NCBI GenBank assembly: GCA_965262055.1 | Contig: CBDHEI010000002.1 | Coordinates: 2,418,001-2,482,000, forward strand | Reading direction: 5' to 3' | Length of the DNA: 64,000 bases | Source: G958296245 sp965262055 | Lineage (GTDB): Bacteria > Chloroflexota > Dehalococcoidia > Lucifugimonadales > G958296245 | Shown: in pieces, positions 33,324 to 40,592 of the stretch | How positions within the stretch are numbered: the first letter of the stretch is position 1 | Layout of the letters: each line of letters starts with the position of its first letter | Made by a program: the position numbers and the translations under genes | The notes under the pieces: model-generated | What the model was told of the DNA's origin: nothing | Seen by the model: only the letters and a program-made list of their open reading frames with translations | Databases searched by the model: none

Positions 33324-33646
33324 CAGTGGTAGTCCTCCAAGTTCAAGCGACTAACGTAGCCGTCCTCTTCTCTAAACGTCATCCGCCAGTTGACAGATAC
33401 TGAAACGCTCCATTCATCTTGTCGGTTTCCTGAGAGTCTGTGGATGCGCCAGCCAGGCGGCGCGGCGGCAATGAAACTGTCCATGCGTTCAGCCAGGATG
33501 AGAACGGTCAAGACTTTACGTACCCGATCGACAAGCCCTTGTTCGATGAATCGTGGATTGTCGTCCTGCGCCGCCGACCCCGAGGCCGCCGATCCCCCCG
33601 ACGCCTCCGTTGGGGCCTTCGCGCCCCTGCCATCGGTGAGGTTCAT
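33323..33646 (-). CDS. higB: HigB-like toxin, N-terminus apparently replaced
   Basis: The C-terminal 75 residues match HigB: LVDRVRKVLTVLILAERMDS, PPGWRIHRLSGNRQDEWSVS, VSVNWRMTFREEDG and a final LEDYH. HigB is an mRNA interferase dependent on the ribosome. The first about 28 codons (from the only ATG, 33646) are antisense to a lipoprotein metalloprotease gene and are unlike HigB; the normal first 15-20 residues (an M-I-x-S-F type start) are missing. The toxin may be truncated or inactive. It is coupled to higA. Confidence 0.7.
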   Translation of the reverse strand: MNLTDGRGAKAPTEASGGSAASGSAAQDDNPRFIEQGLVDRVRKVLTVLILAERMDSFIAAAPPGWRIHRLSGNRQDEWSVSVSVNWRMTFREEDGYVSRLNLEDYH

Positions 33647-34319
33647 CTATGCCGTCCCCACCGACAGGGAGTTCTCCCCTGTGTTCGAGTCGGTGGTAGC
33701 GAGGTCGGCCCTCCACTTCCAGGGGTGGCTGCTCGACCGCACCGGGGGCACGTTCGTGATCAGGCACGGCCCCCTGCCTCAGAGGTGCAGGATGCCGGGG
33801 GCGCACGACCACTACCTGCGGGGGGAGCGCACGACCCACGAGTCCAGGGGGGACATATGGGACAACGTCATGGAGGGCGTGCGCGCCTGCGCGCCGGTCG
33901 GTTGGGATGACCCGTATACCATGTGGGTGATAAACGCCGCCATCGAGGAGCCCTGCGGGGAGGCCTTCGGCCTCGGTCGTGGGGGAGGGGGGATGGCTAT
34001 CTTCGGAGCTGAGGACTCCGAGGCGGCGGGGTTCTCGGGGAACTTTGATGAGGAGGTGCCCTTCCACCCCCGCTGCAACGATAACCCCATCTACGTCTCC
34101 GCCTGGGGGATGTACCCCGGTGCGATGGGCCACGAGATACTCCACGCCCTCGGGGCCGTCCACCCCGAGGGGTGTGGGTCGTCCGGGCCTGGGGGCGAGC
34201 ATGGGCCGTCCATCATGTGTTGGGGACTGTGGGACTACCCGCAGACCTACATAGACCCGTCGACGCTGGAGGCCCTGGAGGGCTCCCGGTTCATCCGCCG
34301 CTACGCCCGCTGGAGGTGA
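33546..34319 (+). CDS. Metzincin-like zinc metalloprotease, signal region truncated
   Basis: About 257 residues from ATG 33546. A lipobox-like LSSCAADPEAADPP sits at the very beginning without a full hydrophobic signal. The body reads VRFIYAVPTDREFSPVFESV, then a zinc site GHEILHALGAVHPEGC (HExxHxxGxxH), and WGLWDYPQTYIDPSTLEALE after it. Metzincins cleave proteins outside the cell. The upstream part of the open frame (33390-33545) is antisense to higB and probably not original. A recombination joint near 33560 seems to have cut the leader of this gene and the N-terminus of higB together. GGG-rich codon use differs from the core genes. Confidence 0.7.
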   Translation: MNRGLSSCAADPEAADPPDASVGAFAPLPSVRFIYAVPTDREFSPVFESVVARSALHFQGWLLDRTGGTFVIRHGPLPQRCRMPGAHDHYLRGERTTHESRGDIWDNVMEGVRACAPVGWDDPYTMWVINAAIEEPCGEAFGLGRGGGGMAIFGAEDSEAAGFSGNFDEEVPFHPRCNDNPIYVSAWGMYPGAMGHEILHALGAVHPEGCGSSGPGGEHGPSIMCWGLWDYPQTYIDPSTLEALEGSRFIRRYARWR

Positions 34320-34456
34320 GGGGTATCCGGGCTCGTCGCCGAGGGCGACTGGATACACCTCGCCCACACGACGTCAGGGGTGGACGTCCCCAAGCGCCTG
34401 AGATAGCGTAGCGATACGGTCGGGACGTCCATACACGGCCCACCGGATTATAGCTA

Positions 34457-34603
34457 TCACGCCAGCAACCACACCAGCAGGGCGATGGCGGCGATGACCC
34501 CAAGGACGAGGATTATCCCGACCGCCAGCTGCGCCAGCAGGGCGACGGCGGTGATGACCCCAAGGGCGAGGATCACCCCAAGCACCATCCACCAGCAGCC
34601 CAT
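34457..34603 (-). CDS. 48-residue membrane peptide made of two near-identical halves
   Basis: A small frame with ATG 34603, preceded by the strong ribosome site GGGGGGAGGTGATG. It starts MGCWWMVLGVILALGVITAV and then repeats the pattern as LAVGIILVLGVIAAIALLVW before the stop at 34457. Nearly all residues are hydrophobic, giving two membrane helices. The duplication is also visible in the DNA as a repeat of about 40 bp. No charged residues are present. Possible roles include a type I toxin-like or regulatory membrane peptide; neither is established. It is divergent from the collagen-like lipoprotein gene. Confidence 0.6.
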   Translation of the reverse strand: MGCWWMVLGVILALGVITAVALLAQLAVGIILVLGVIAAIALLVWLLA

Positions 34604-34652
34604 CGCATCACCTCCCCCCACCTGGGGCAGCACCCTGACGGGAGACTAGAAC

Positions 34653-34670
34653 GGGGGGGGGGGGGGGGGG
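34653..34670. repeat. Homopolymer of 18 G
   Basis: A run of 18 G residues between the membrane peptide gene (minus) and the collagen-like lipoprotein gene (plus), about 50 bp upstream of a TATACT -10 box (34720-34725) of the latter. Such tracts slip during replication and can vary promoter activity. The exact length may be unreliable in the assembly. Confidence 0.85.
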
Positions 34671-34752
34671 AGGGTAACGTGCCCACCACACCGCGTCAAG
34701 CCTCCTACGGGTTATCTAGTATACTGCCGGGGGAAGTGTGAAGGGAGACGAT

Positions 34753-35466
34753 ATGGAGATGAGAATACTCGCGGTCGCGCTCGCCGCGCTCCTGCTGCTG
34801 TCGCTGGCCGCCTGCCAGCCGGGGCCGCGAGGGGGGCCGGGGCCTGAAGGCCCCACGGGGCCGCAGGGCGAGGTCGGGCCGCGAGGGGAGCCCGGTAGGG
34901 AAGGGCCAATCGGCGCTACGGGCGCTCAGGCGCCTCCGGGGCCAGCGGGGGCCAGGGGTAACCCCGGAGGCGCACAGGGGCAGCAGGGCGTGCCCCCACC
35001 GACCGCCTCGGCCCAGGAGCTAGAGATATGGCCCGAGCTGCGGCTGGACTCCACGCTGCCCGGCAACTGCGCCGACCGCGTCCTCTCGGTGATCAAATAC
35101 GAGGGCACGGCGGAGGCCATCCAGCGCCAGCAGGACGACCCCAGGCTCCTGCTGGCGCAGCCCGCGAGGTTCATGACGGACAACCACATCGACCGCATCC
35201 TCTCCTGGTACAGGACCTGGCTCGAGGCCCAACCGGAGGAGCCCGAGGTGTCGGAGCCCGAGGAGGACGAGTGCGATCTCCATATGAGGCTCCTGATCCG
35301 ATTCAGGGCGCTGCGCCACGAGAACCCGATGGGCAACTTCCGCGAGCGGGCGATAGGGAGCTGGTGGGACTGCGCCTACCCTGACAGCGAGCTACTCCGC
35401 AGGGGCGGCGCGGAGGACTGTGGCATCACGGAGCACTGGATACCCACGTGGATACCGGCGCGATAG
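34753..35466 (+). CDS. Lipoprotein with collagen-like Gly-X-Y repeat
   Basis: A 237-residue protein from ATG 34753 (ATG 34759 possible; a GAAGGGAGA ribosome site precedes). Signal and lipobox: AVALAALLLLSLAACQ. Directly after the lipid cysteine comes a Gly-X-Y stretch of about 18 triplets (GPRGGPGPEGPTGPQGEVGP and on), which can form a collagen-like triple helix. The remaining about 150 residues are acidic with Cys pairs (GNCADRVLSVIKYEG, EDECDLHMRLLIRFRAL, WDCAYPDSELLRRG). Likely a trimeric surface stalk protein. The DNA is G-rich and the gene lies in the accessory pocket. Confidence 0.75.
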   Translation: MEMRILAVALAALLLLSLAACQPGPRGGPGPEGPTGPQGEVGPRGEPGREGPIGATGAQAPPGPAGARGNPGGAQGQQGVPPPTASAQELEIWPELRLDSTLPGNCADRVLSVIKYEGTAEAIQRQQDDPRLLLAQPARFMTDNHIDRILSWYRTWLEAQPEEPEVSEPEEDECDLHMRLLIRFRALRHENPMGNFRERAIGSWWDCAYPDSELLRRGGAEDCGITEHWIPTWIPAR

Positions 35467-35486
35467 CCCGGTAGGCCCGTGAGGTA

Positions 35487-35750
35487 TCAGCGACGTGGAC
35501 GCCTCATCACCTCATCATGCACCTGGTCGGCGGCCTCACGCTCTATCTCGGCCCTGATGAGGTCTATCTTCGCGCCGGGCCATCGGTCGCTGGTCGCTAT
35601 CTTCAGGATCTCCCGCTGGAGCCTGGGGCTCCGCGAGCCCCTGGCCGCCATCCGCCGCACCTCGAGCCTGCCCGGATGGGTTGGGCCGTGTCGGTTCACC
35701 CTGACGGATGGACGGCGGCGTGGGGATAGTATACGCTTCAGATCGATCAC
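35487..35750 (-). CDS. Small basic hypothetical protein
   Basis: An 87-residue frame starting at GTG 35750, with GGAGGTGCC as ribosome site. The sequence is basic and helical: IDLKRILSPRRRPSVRVNRH, then QREILKIATSDRWPGAKIDL and IRAEIEREAADQVHDEVMRR. I recognise no family. The combination of a good ribosome site and regular helical pattern supports a real gene, but overlapping open frames on the other strand weaken this. It converges on the lipoprotein gene. Confidence 0.4.
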   Translation of the reverse strand: MIDLKRILSPRRRPSVRVNRHGPTHPGRLEVRRMAARGSRSPRLQREILKIATSDRWPGAKIDLIRAEIEREAADQVHDEVMRRPRR

Positions 35751-36489
35751 GGGGCACCTCCGTGGTTGTTTCGCCGGGTCGTCCGTGGGGATGGCAGGCA
35801 GCTTCTTGACACGTGCAAGAACGCCTGTGCTATACTCTCCACGAGCGCGAGCTTCAGCCCTGTCCCGTCACAGATAATCCGCTTGCCGAAGGGACAGTGA
35901 CGCCGTACCCGCGGGCACAATGTCTCGGATTGACACCCCCGCGCTGGACGCGCGCCGTATGGATGCGGCGCTGAATAGTCACGCAGCCGCGGGCGTCCGG
36001 CCCCCAAAAGCCGGACACTGCACCTTGACAACCGAATAAGTGGCGTCGCCTAACACCACACAGCCGGATACCGACTGGCATTCCCGATGCCAGTACCCTC
36101 GCGCCCATTCGACTTCGAGCGGTTGTAGCTGAGACGGCGGGCAGCAGCCTGCCGTGGCCTTTCATGGTCGTCGCTCCCAATCGAGAATCGGACAGCGTCG
36201 CAGCGTACAGGGGACCGGTAGGCTCCGCTTGGGACATCCACCTTTGTCGTCGTAGACACTGCTGTGCGGACGGTCTGCTGAAATGCGGGCTAACACGAAA
36301 GGCCCATCCACCCCCGGCAGCTCGACGGGTCCCGGGGGGTCATGGATCCGGGCGGCGCCCAGCCCGCTTTTGCCCCCTGGGCTGGGGGTGAGGGTGAATA
36401 CCTACTCCTGCCAGCCCTCAGGGGCGAGGGACTCGCTGTGCCGTCCAGATAAATCCAGGCTAACCTTCACTTCCAGGATGTTGGACCAA
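35751..36489. other. Noncoding region with orphan promoter and several perfect hairpins
   Basis: TTGACA (35806-35811) and TATACT (35831-35836), 19 bp apart, point rightwards but no gene follows. Downstream hairpins: GTCCGGC/GCCGGAC (35995-36016), CTGGCAT/ATGCCAG (36075-36093) and CCCAGCCC/GGGCTGGG (36358-36386). The region also contains CTGTCCC...GGGACAG around 35860-35900. None of the frames on either strand resembles a protein. A structured RNA is possible; I recognise no known family. Confidence 0.5.
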
Positions 36490-38679
36490 TTAGGTACTGG
36501 CTGGCGGGCCGTCCCGTTGCTGCTGGGCCAGGTGGAGTCGGACGAGGCGGATCTCGTCGTATGAATAGTCGCCGCCGAGACGCTCGTGTACGGGCCCCAG
36601 CAGCTCTGCCCCGGCCTGCCGGAAGGCAGCCTCGATGCTCAGGCGGCGCTCATGAGGAGGCAGCCACTCCGAGATGTCGAACCGTTCGCCGGCTTCCAAG
36701 AGCCGCTCCATGTGGCCGATGACGGTGTTCTCGGCAAGGCCGCGCCGAATCGCGACATCCTCGATCGAGAGCCCCTCACGAAGCAGGTCCCTAGTCTGCG
36801 TGTAGGTCTGAGAGAGGGCCCGCGCACTCCTGCGCTCACGCCTGGCTGACTGCGGGATGGGGCGTTCGTGGAGTTGGTTCAGTACTGCGTAGTCGCGGAT
36901 TACTCGCAGGAAGCTCTCGCCGTACTCCTCCAGCTTGGCTTGCCCCACGCCGGAGATGCGGGAAAAGGCGTCGCGGCTCTGGGGGTAGTAGTAGGCCATC
37001 TGATGGAGTGTCCTGTCCCCGAAGACCTGGTAGGGCGGCACACCCTTTGTGTCGGCGGTGCGCTTTCGCAGCTCGCGCAGCTTCTGGAACAGGTCGTGAT
37101 CGTAGTCGAGGTCTCCTTGTTGGCCAGCAGCCGGGGCGGATTGCGGGGTCCTTGGCCGCGCCAAGGTCAGTTCGTTGCGGTCGCGCAGGAAGTCTTTGCC
37201 GGCCTCGGTGACCTCGTAGGTCGGATAGTCGCCGGTACGAAGTGCCAGCAGGTCCCGTGCCGTCAGTTGAGCAATGAAGTGCCTGAGCTCGCCAGCCGAG
37301 TGTTCGCGGGCGATGCCGTGAACGGACAGCCGGTCGTGGCCGCGCTCGGTGACCTTGCTGGACCGCGAGCCCCTCAGCACGTCGATGACGTGCCCAGCGC
37401 CGAAGCGCTCTCCGGTGCGAATGACCGCAGACAGTATCTTCTGGGTAATCACGGTAGCGTCTATTTGATCATCCTCTGCCATGCAGACATCGCACGCCCC
37501 GCAGTTCTCCTCACTCCACTGCTCGCCGAAGTACCGGAGCACCGAGCGGCGCCTGCAGTCCGCACTCTGGCAGAAGTGGATGATCTGATCGAGCTTGGCC
37601 GTCGCCTTCTCCCGCTCGTACGCCTGCTCCATCTCCTCGATGAAGTAGTCATGCCTGAACTTGTCGCCATAGGAATAGAACAGCACGCACTCGCTCGGCA
37701 GACCGTCGCGCCCGGCGCGCCCCGTCTCCTGGTAGTAGCCCTCTATCGTTTTTGGGAACGCATAGTGGACGATGAGGCGGACATCGGGCTTGTCGATGCC
37801 CATCCCGAAGGCAATGGTTGCGGCGATGACCTGCACCTCGTCCCTGATGAACCGCTCCTGGGTCTCTCTGCGCACGGCGTCGTCGAGGCCGGCGTGGTAG
37901 GGCAGGGCATTTATCTGGTTTGCCCGCAGGTCGCCGGCGATCTGTTCGGTCTCGCGCCTGGAGAAGCAGTAGACGATGGCTGACTCGCCTTGGTGGCCCC
38001 GCAGCAGGCCGAGAAGGCGGTCGAAAGCCTTGTCCTTGGGCTCCACGCGATAGATTAGGTTGGGGCGGTTGAAGCTGGCGAGGAACGTGCGGGACTCCCT
38101 GAGTTCTAGCTGGCTGACGATGTCGTCGCGTACCCTGGGGGTCGCGGTCGCGGTGAGCGCGACCATCGGGACGCCGGGCTTGGCGTCGCGCAGGGCCTTC
38201 AGGTTGCGGTAGTCGGGCCGGAAGTCGTGGCCCCACTCAGATATGCAGTGGGCCTCGTCGATGGCCAGCAGGCTGACATTAAGCGCCCGGAGGAACGCGG
38301 CGAACCCAGGGGTCGCCAACCGTTCGGGCGCAATGTAGAGGACCTTGAGAGCGCCCCGCACGGCCTGCGCCCGCACCCGGCCCGCCTCTGCGGGTGTCAG
38401 CGAGCTGTTCAGGAACTCCGCCGGGACGCCGTTGGCCTTCAGGCCGTCTACCTGGTCCTTCATGAGCGCGATCAGCGGCGATACGACGATGGTGACGCCA
38501 TCCATTGCGAGCGCCGGAAGCTGGTAGCAAAGCGACTTACCGCCGCCCGTGGGCATGAGCACCAGCCCGTCTCGCCCGGACAGCACGTGGGTGACGATCT
38601 CCTCCTGCAACGGCAGGAAGGAGTCGAACCCAAAGTGCGTCGAGAGCAGACTATGTATGGACTCGCCGGGGCCTGTCAT
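36490..38679 (-). CDS. recQ: ATP-dependent DNA helicase RecQ
   Basis: A 729-residue RecQ. Motifs: Walker A LMPTGGGKSLCYQLPALA, DEAH box AIDEAHCISEWGHDFRPDYR, aromatic-rich loop within the latter, motif VI YYQETGRAGRDGLPSECVLF. The zinc cluster CRRRSVLRYFGEQWSEENCG and CDVC follows, then an RQC winged helix and an HRDC domain (PPYQVFGDRTLHQMAYYYPQ). A final helix-turn-helix extension (LREGLSIEDVAIRRGLAENT) is seen in a subset of RecQ proteins. Role: 3'-5' unwinding in recombination repair and restart of forks. It precedes the sialidase-like gene's 3' end on the same strand without overlap. Confidence 0.96.
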   Translation of the reverse strand: MTGPGESIHSLLSTHFGFDSFLPLQEEIVTHVLSGRDGLVLMPTGGGKSLCYQLPALAMDGVTIVVSPLIALMKDQVDGLKANGVPAEFLNSSLTPAEAGRVRAQAVRGALKVLYIAPERLATPGFAAFLRALNVSLLAIDEAHCISEWGHDFRPDYRNLKALRDAKPGVPMVALTATATPRVRDDIVSQLELRESRTFLASFNRPNLIYRVEPKDKAFDRLLGLLRGHQGESAIVYCFSRRETEQIAGDLRANQINALPYHAGLDDAVRRETQERFIRDEVQVIAATIAFGMGIDKPDVRLIVHYAFPKTIEGYYQETGRAGRDGLPSECVLFYSYGDKFRHDYFIEEMEQAYEREKATAKLDQIIHFCQSADCRRRSVLRYFGEQWSEENCGACDVCMAEDDQIDATVITQKILSAVIRTGERFGAGHVIDVLRGSRSSKVTERGHDRLSVHGIAREHSAGELRHFIAQLTARDLLALRTGDYPTYEVTEAGKDFLRDRNELTLARPRTPQSAPAAGQQGDLDYDHDLFQKLRELRKRTADTKGVPPYQVFGDRTLHQMAYYYPQSRDAFSRISGVGQAKLEEYGESFLRVIRDYAVLNQLHERPIPQSARRERRSARALSQTYTQTRDLLREGLSIEDVAIRRGLAENTVIGHMERLLEAGERFDISEWLPPHERRLSIEAAFRQAGAELLGPVHERLGGDYSYDEIRLVRLHLAQQQRDGPPAST

Positions 38680-38700
38680 TGCGGCGGTGTGGGATGCGCG

Positions 38701-39978
38701 TTACCCGAAGTGGCTCAGGTCCTGGTAGAACCAGGAGATGGGCAGGCTGATGTAGGTGTCGGTCTGCCTGCCGAGCTTCAGCGGGTCCGGGAGCTCTCTG
38801 ACGACCTCGCCCGGCTTGCCCACGATGTTGTGGGAACGCTCGATGCAGTGGAACCTGACGATGGCCCGGTCCTTCCAGAACGTCACGAACGGGTACGTGC
38901 CCTGGATGTCGTTGACAGGCAACCGGGGGGCGAGCTCCATGGCGCGGTAATTCGCTATCGCCGGCGGCTCCACGAACCTTAGGTCGGCCTCGCCGTACAC
39001 GGAGAATAGGTTACGACCCCTGAGCCAGGTCGTGCCCCCGTCCTTGCTTATCGCGGTGGAAAGCCGGTGGCGCTGCAGGCCGCGCTCGATCTCGTCGGGA
39101 GACGCCTGGTTCCAGATCAGCAGCAGGTCATCCGTGCCCGGTATTCGCTCCAGCGAGGCGGGGGTGAGTGCCGCGGCCAGGGCCGTTGGCTCCGGGTGCG
39201 ACCAAGTGGTGCCGTTGTCCGACGACCAGGACTGGAAGAAGCGTCCGAGCGGCGTGCGCAGCACCATCAGCAGGTGGTTGGGGCTAACCTCGGCGACGAC
39301 CGGCTCGTTGGCGCGCCAGTGTCCGCCGGCGCTGAAGTCGAGTGTCACGAATAGCTCGCCGCCTCCGCCCCACTTGCCTTTGCCCTCGTTAGTGCGCCAG
39401 GTAGCGCCCTCGTCGTCGGAGATCAGCGCGAAGCAGTAGGTGAAGAAGTGCTCCCAGCCGTGTGCGCCTACGCGAGCCAGGTTATCGCCGAAGAGGACCC
39501 GGCTCGGCTGTCTGAGCGTTTTGCCGATCAGGGTGTAGACCGAGGCGACGATGCGGCCGGTGTGGGTAACCGTGGCGCCGTGCATGACGGTGTTGTTGTA
39601 AGGCTCAGAGGCTCTGACGGGTGTAGTCCACGTCTCGCCCTCGTCCTCCGAGCGCGAGAAGGCTATGTCATAGCCGTACAGTGGATCGCGCGCGTCTCTC
39701 TTAGGGATCACGAAGCCGCCGATCGCGCCCGACTTGAGGCGCTGCAGGTAGAGCATCCTGCCGGGGATAACGTCGCCGTTTGCGTCGCGGAGGGGCTGCG
39801 TCTCGGACCATGTCTTGCCGCCGTCCGAAGACGTAGACGCCCCCTGGATGTTGGTGCTGAGCAGGCGGCCGTCCTCGAGCTCAATCAGCCCCCTAGGGTT
39901 CTGCATCGGCTCGATGAGGAGCAGCTCGCTCTCTTCTGGGATGCACTCCAGTACTCTGCTCTCGAAGTCCGTTGTCAT
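38701..39978 (-). CDS. BNR/Asp-box repeat protein (sialidase-like)
   Basis: A 425-residue protein with at least five Asp-box repeats: STSSDGGKTWSE, SRSEDEGETWTT, ISDDEGATWRT, WSSDNGTTWSH and AISKDGGTTWLRG. These define a six-bladed beta-propeller of the sialidase type. The N-terminus (MTTDFESRVLECIPEESELL) lacks a signal peptide, so the protein is probably cytoplasmic. Active-site Arg residues of true sialidases cannot be assigned with confidence, so the substrate is unknown; many such proteins in this phylum are annotated only as exo-alpha-sialidase. Confidence 0.75.
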   Translation of the reverse strand: MTTDFESRVLECIPEESELLLIEPMQNPRGLIELEDGRLLSTNIQGASTSSDGGKTWSETQPLRDANGDVIPGRMLYLQRLKSGAIGGFVIPKRDARDPLYGYDIAFSRSEDEGETWTTPVRASEPYNNTVMHGATVTHTGRIVASVYTLIGKTLRQPSRVLFGDNLARVGAHGWEHFFTYCFALISDDEGATWRTNEGKGKWGGGGELFVTLDFSAGGHWRANEPVVAEVSPNHLLMVLRTPLGRFFQSWSSDNGTTWSHPEPTALAAALTPASLERIPGTDDLLLIWNQASPDEIERGLQRHRLSTAISKDGGTTWLRGRNLFSVYGEADLRFVEPPAIANYRAMELAPRLPVNDIQGTYPFVTFWKDRAIVRFHCIERSHNIVGKPGEVVRELPDPLKLGRQTDTYISLPISWFYQDLSHFG

Positions 39979-40042
39979 GTCGCCTCCTTACGTATCGGAA
40001 CGGCGAAGCGCCGTCCGGGACTGCGCGTCTTTGCGGGTGGGG

Positions 40043-40549
40043 CTAGAGGCTCCGGCTCATGGGACCTGGATAATCGCCGGCTTCGTGGCCCATCTGGTCA
40101 CGCTTGGACGCAATCTCGCCTATGTGGAAGTAGTGGTGCGCGGTCGTGCGCATGACGTAGTAGCGCAGGGTGACGTCCTTGCCCTGGTGGCGCGTGTACA
40201 TACCCTGGTAGGGGATGCTCCGTTCGAGGTCGTCCTCCTCCAGGCCAGACAGGTATTCGCGAGCGGCCGCCCGCACCTCACAGGCGGCCTCAACAATGGC
40301 CCCCCAGTCCTCGGCCATGCCGGTGCCGCCGAAGCGGAACCTCTCCTCGCCGATCAGGGCGTGTGGCTCCTGACCCCCGAACCGGACGTTTATCCAGAAG
40401 TCCAGGTAGGCCGCCAGGTGACCGACCGTCCATGCGAAAGTGCTGCTTCCGGGCTGGCCGCCCGTGGCCTGCTCATCGTCCAGCCCGTCGATCACCCGGT
40501 TCAGGTCGTCCCATGCATCGAACAGCATGTGCACAAGCTTACTGCTCAT
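40043..40549 (-). CDS. DinB-like metalloenzyme-fold protein
   Basis: A 168-residue four-helix protein starting at ATG 40549, preceded by GGAGGAAAA. It matches DinB/DUF664 proteins: KLVHMLFDAWDDLNRVIDGL, then TFAWTVGHLAAYLDFWINVR with the first metal-binding His, and RYYVMRTTAHHYFHIGEIAS with the C-terminal His pair. DinB-fold proteins are often thiol-dependent transferases or hydrolases. The frame is open further upstream (to 40849) but that part overlaps the next gene on the same strand and is spurious. Substrate unknown. Confidence 0.8.
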   Translation of the reverse strand: MSSKLVHMLFDAWDDLNRVIDGLDDEQATGGQPGSSTFAWTVGHLAAYLDFWINVRFGGQEPHALIGEERFRFGGTGMAEDWGAIVEAACEVRAAAREYLSGLEEDDLERSIPYQGMYTRHQGKDVTLRYYVMRTTAHHYFHIGEIASKRDQMGHEAGDYPGPMSRSL

Positions 40550-40592
40550 TCTGGTTTTCCTCCGAAGTATAGTTGCATTTGCGACAGCCGGT

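Noticed and set aside
34653..34670. The 18-G tract as pure assembly artefact
   Set aside because: It cannot be excluded, but its position between two divergent genes of a low-complexity locus makes a real tract equally likely; it is kept as a repeat with a caution on length.
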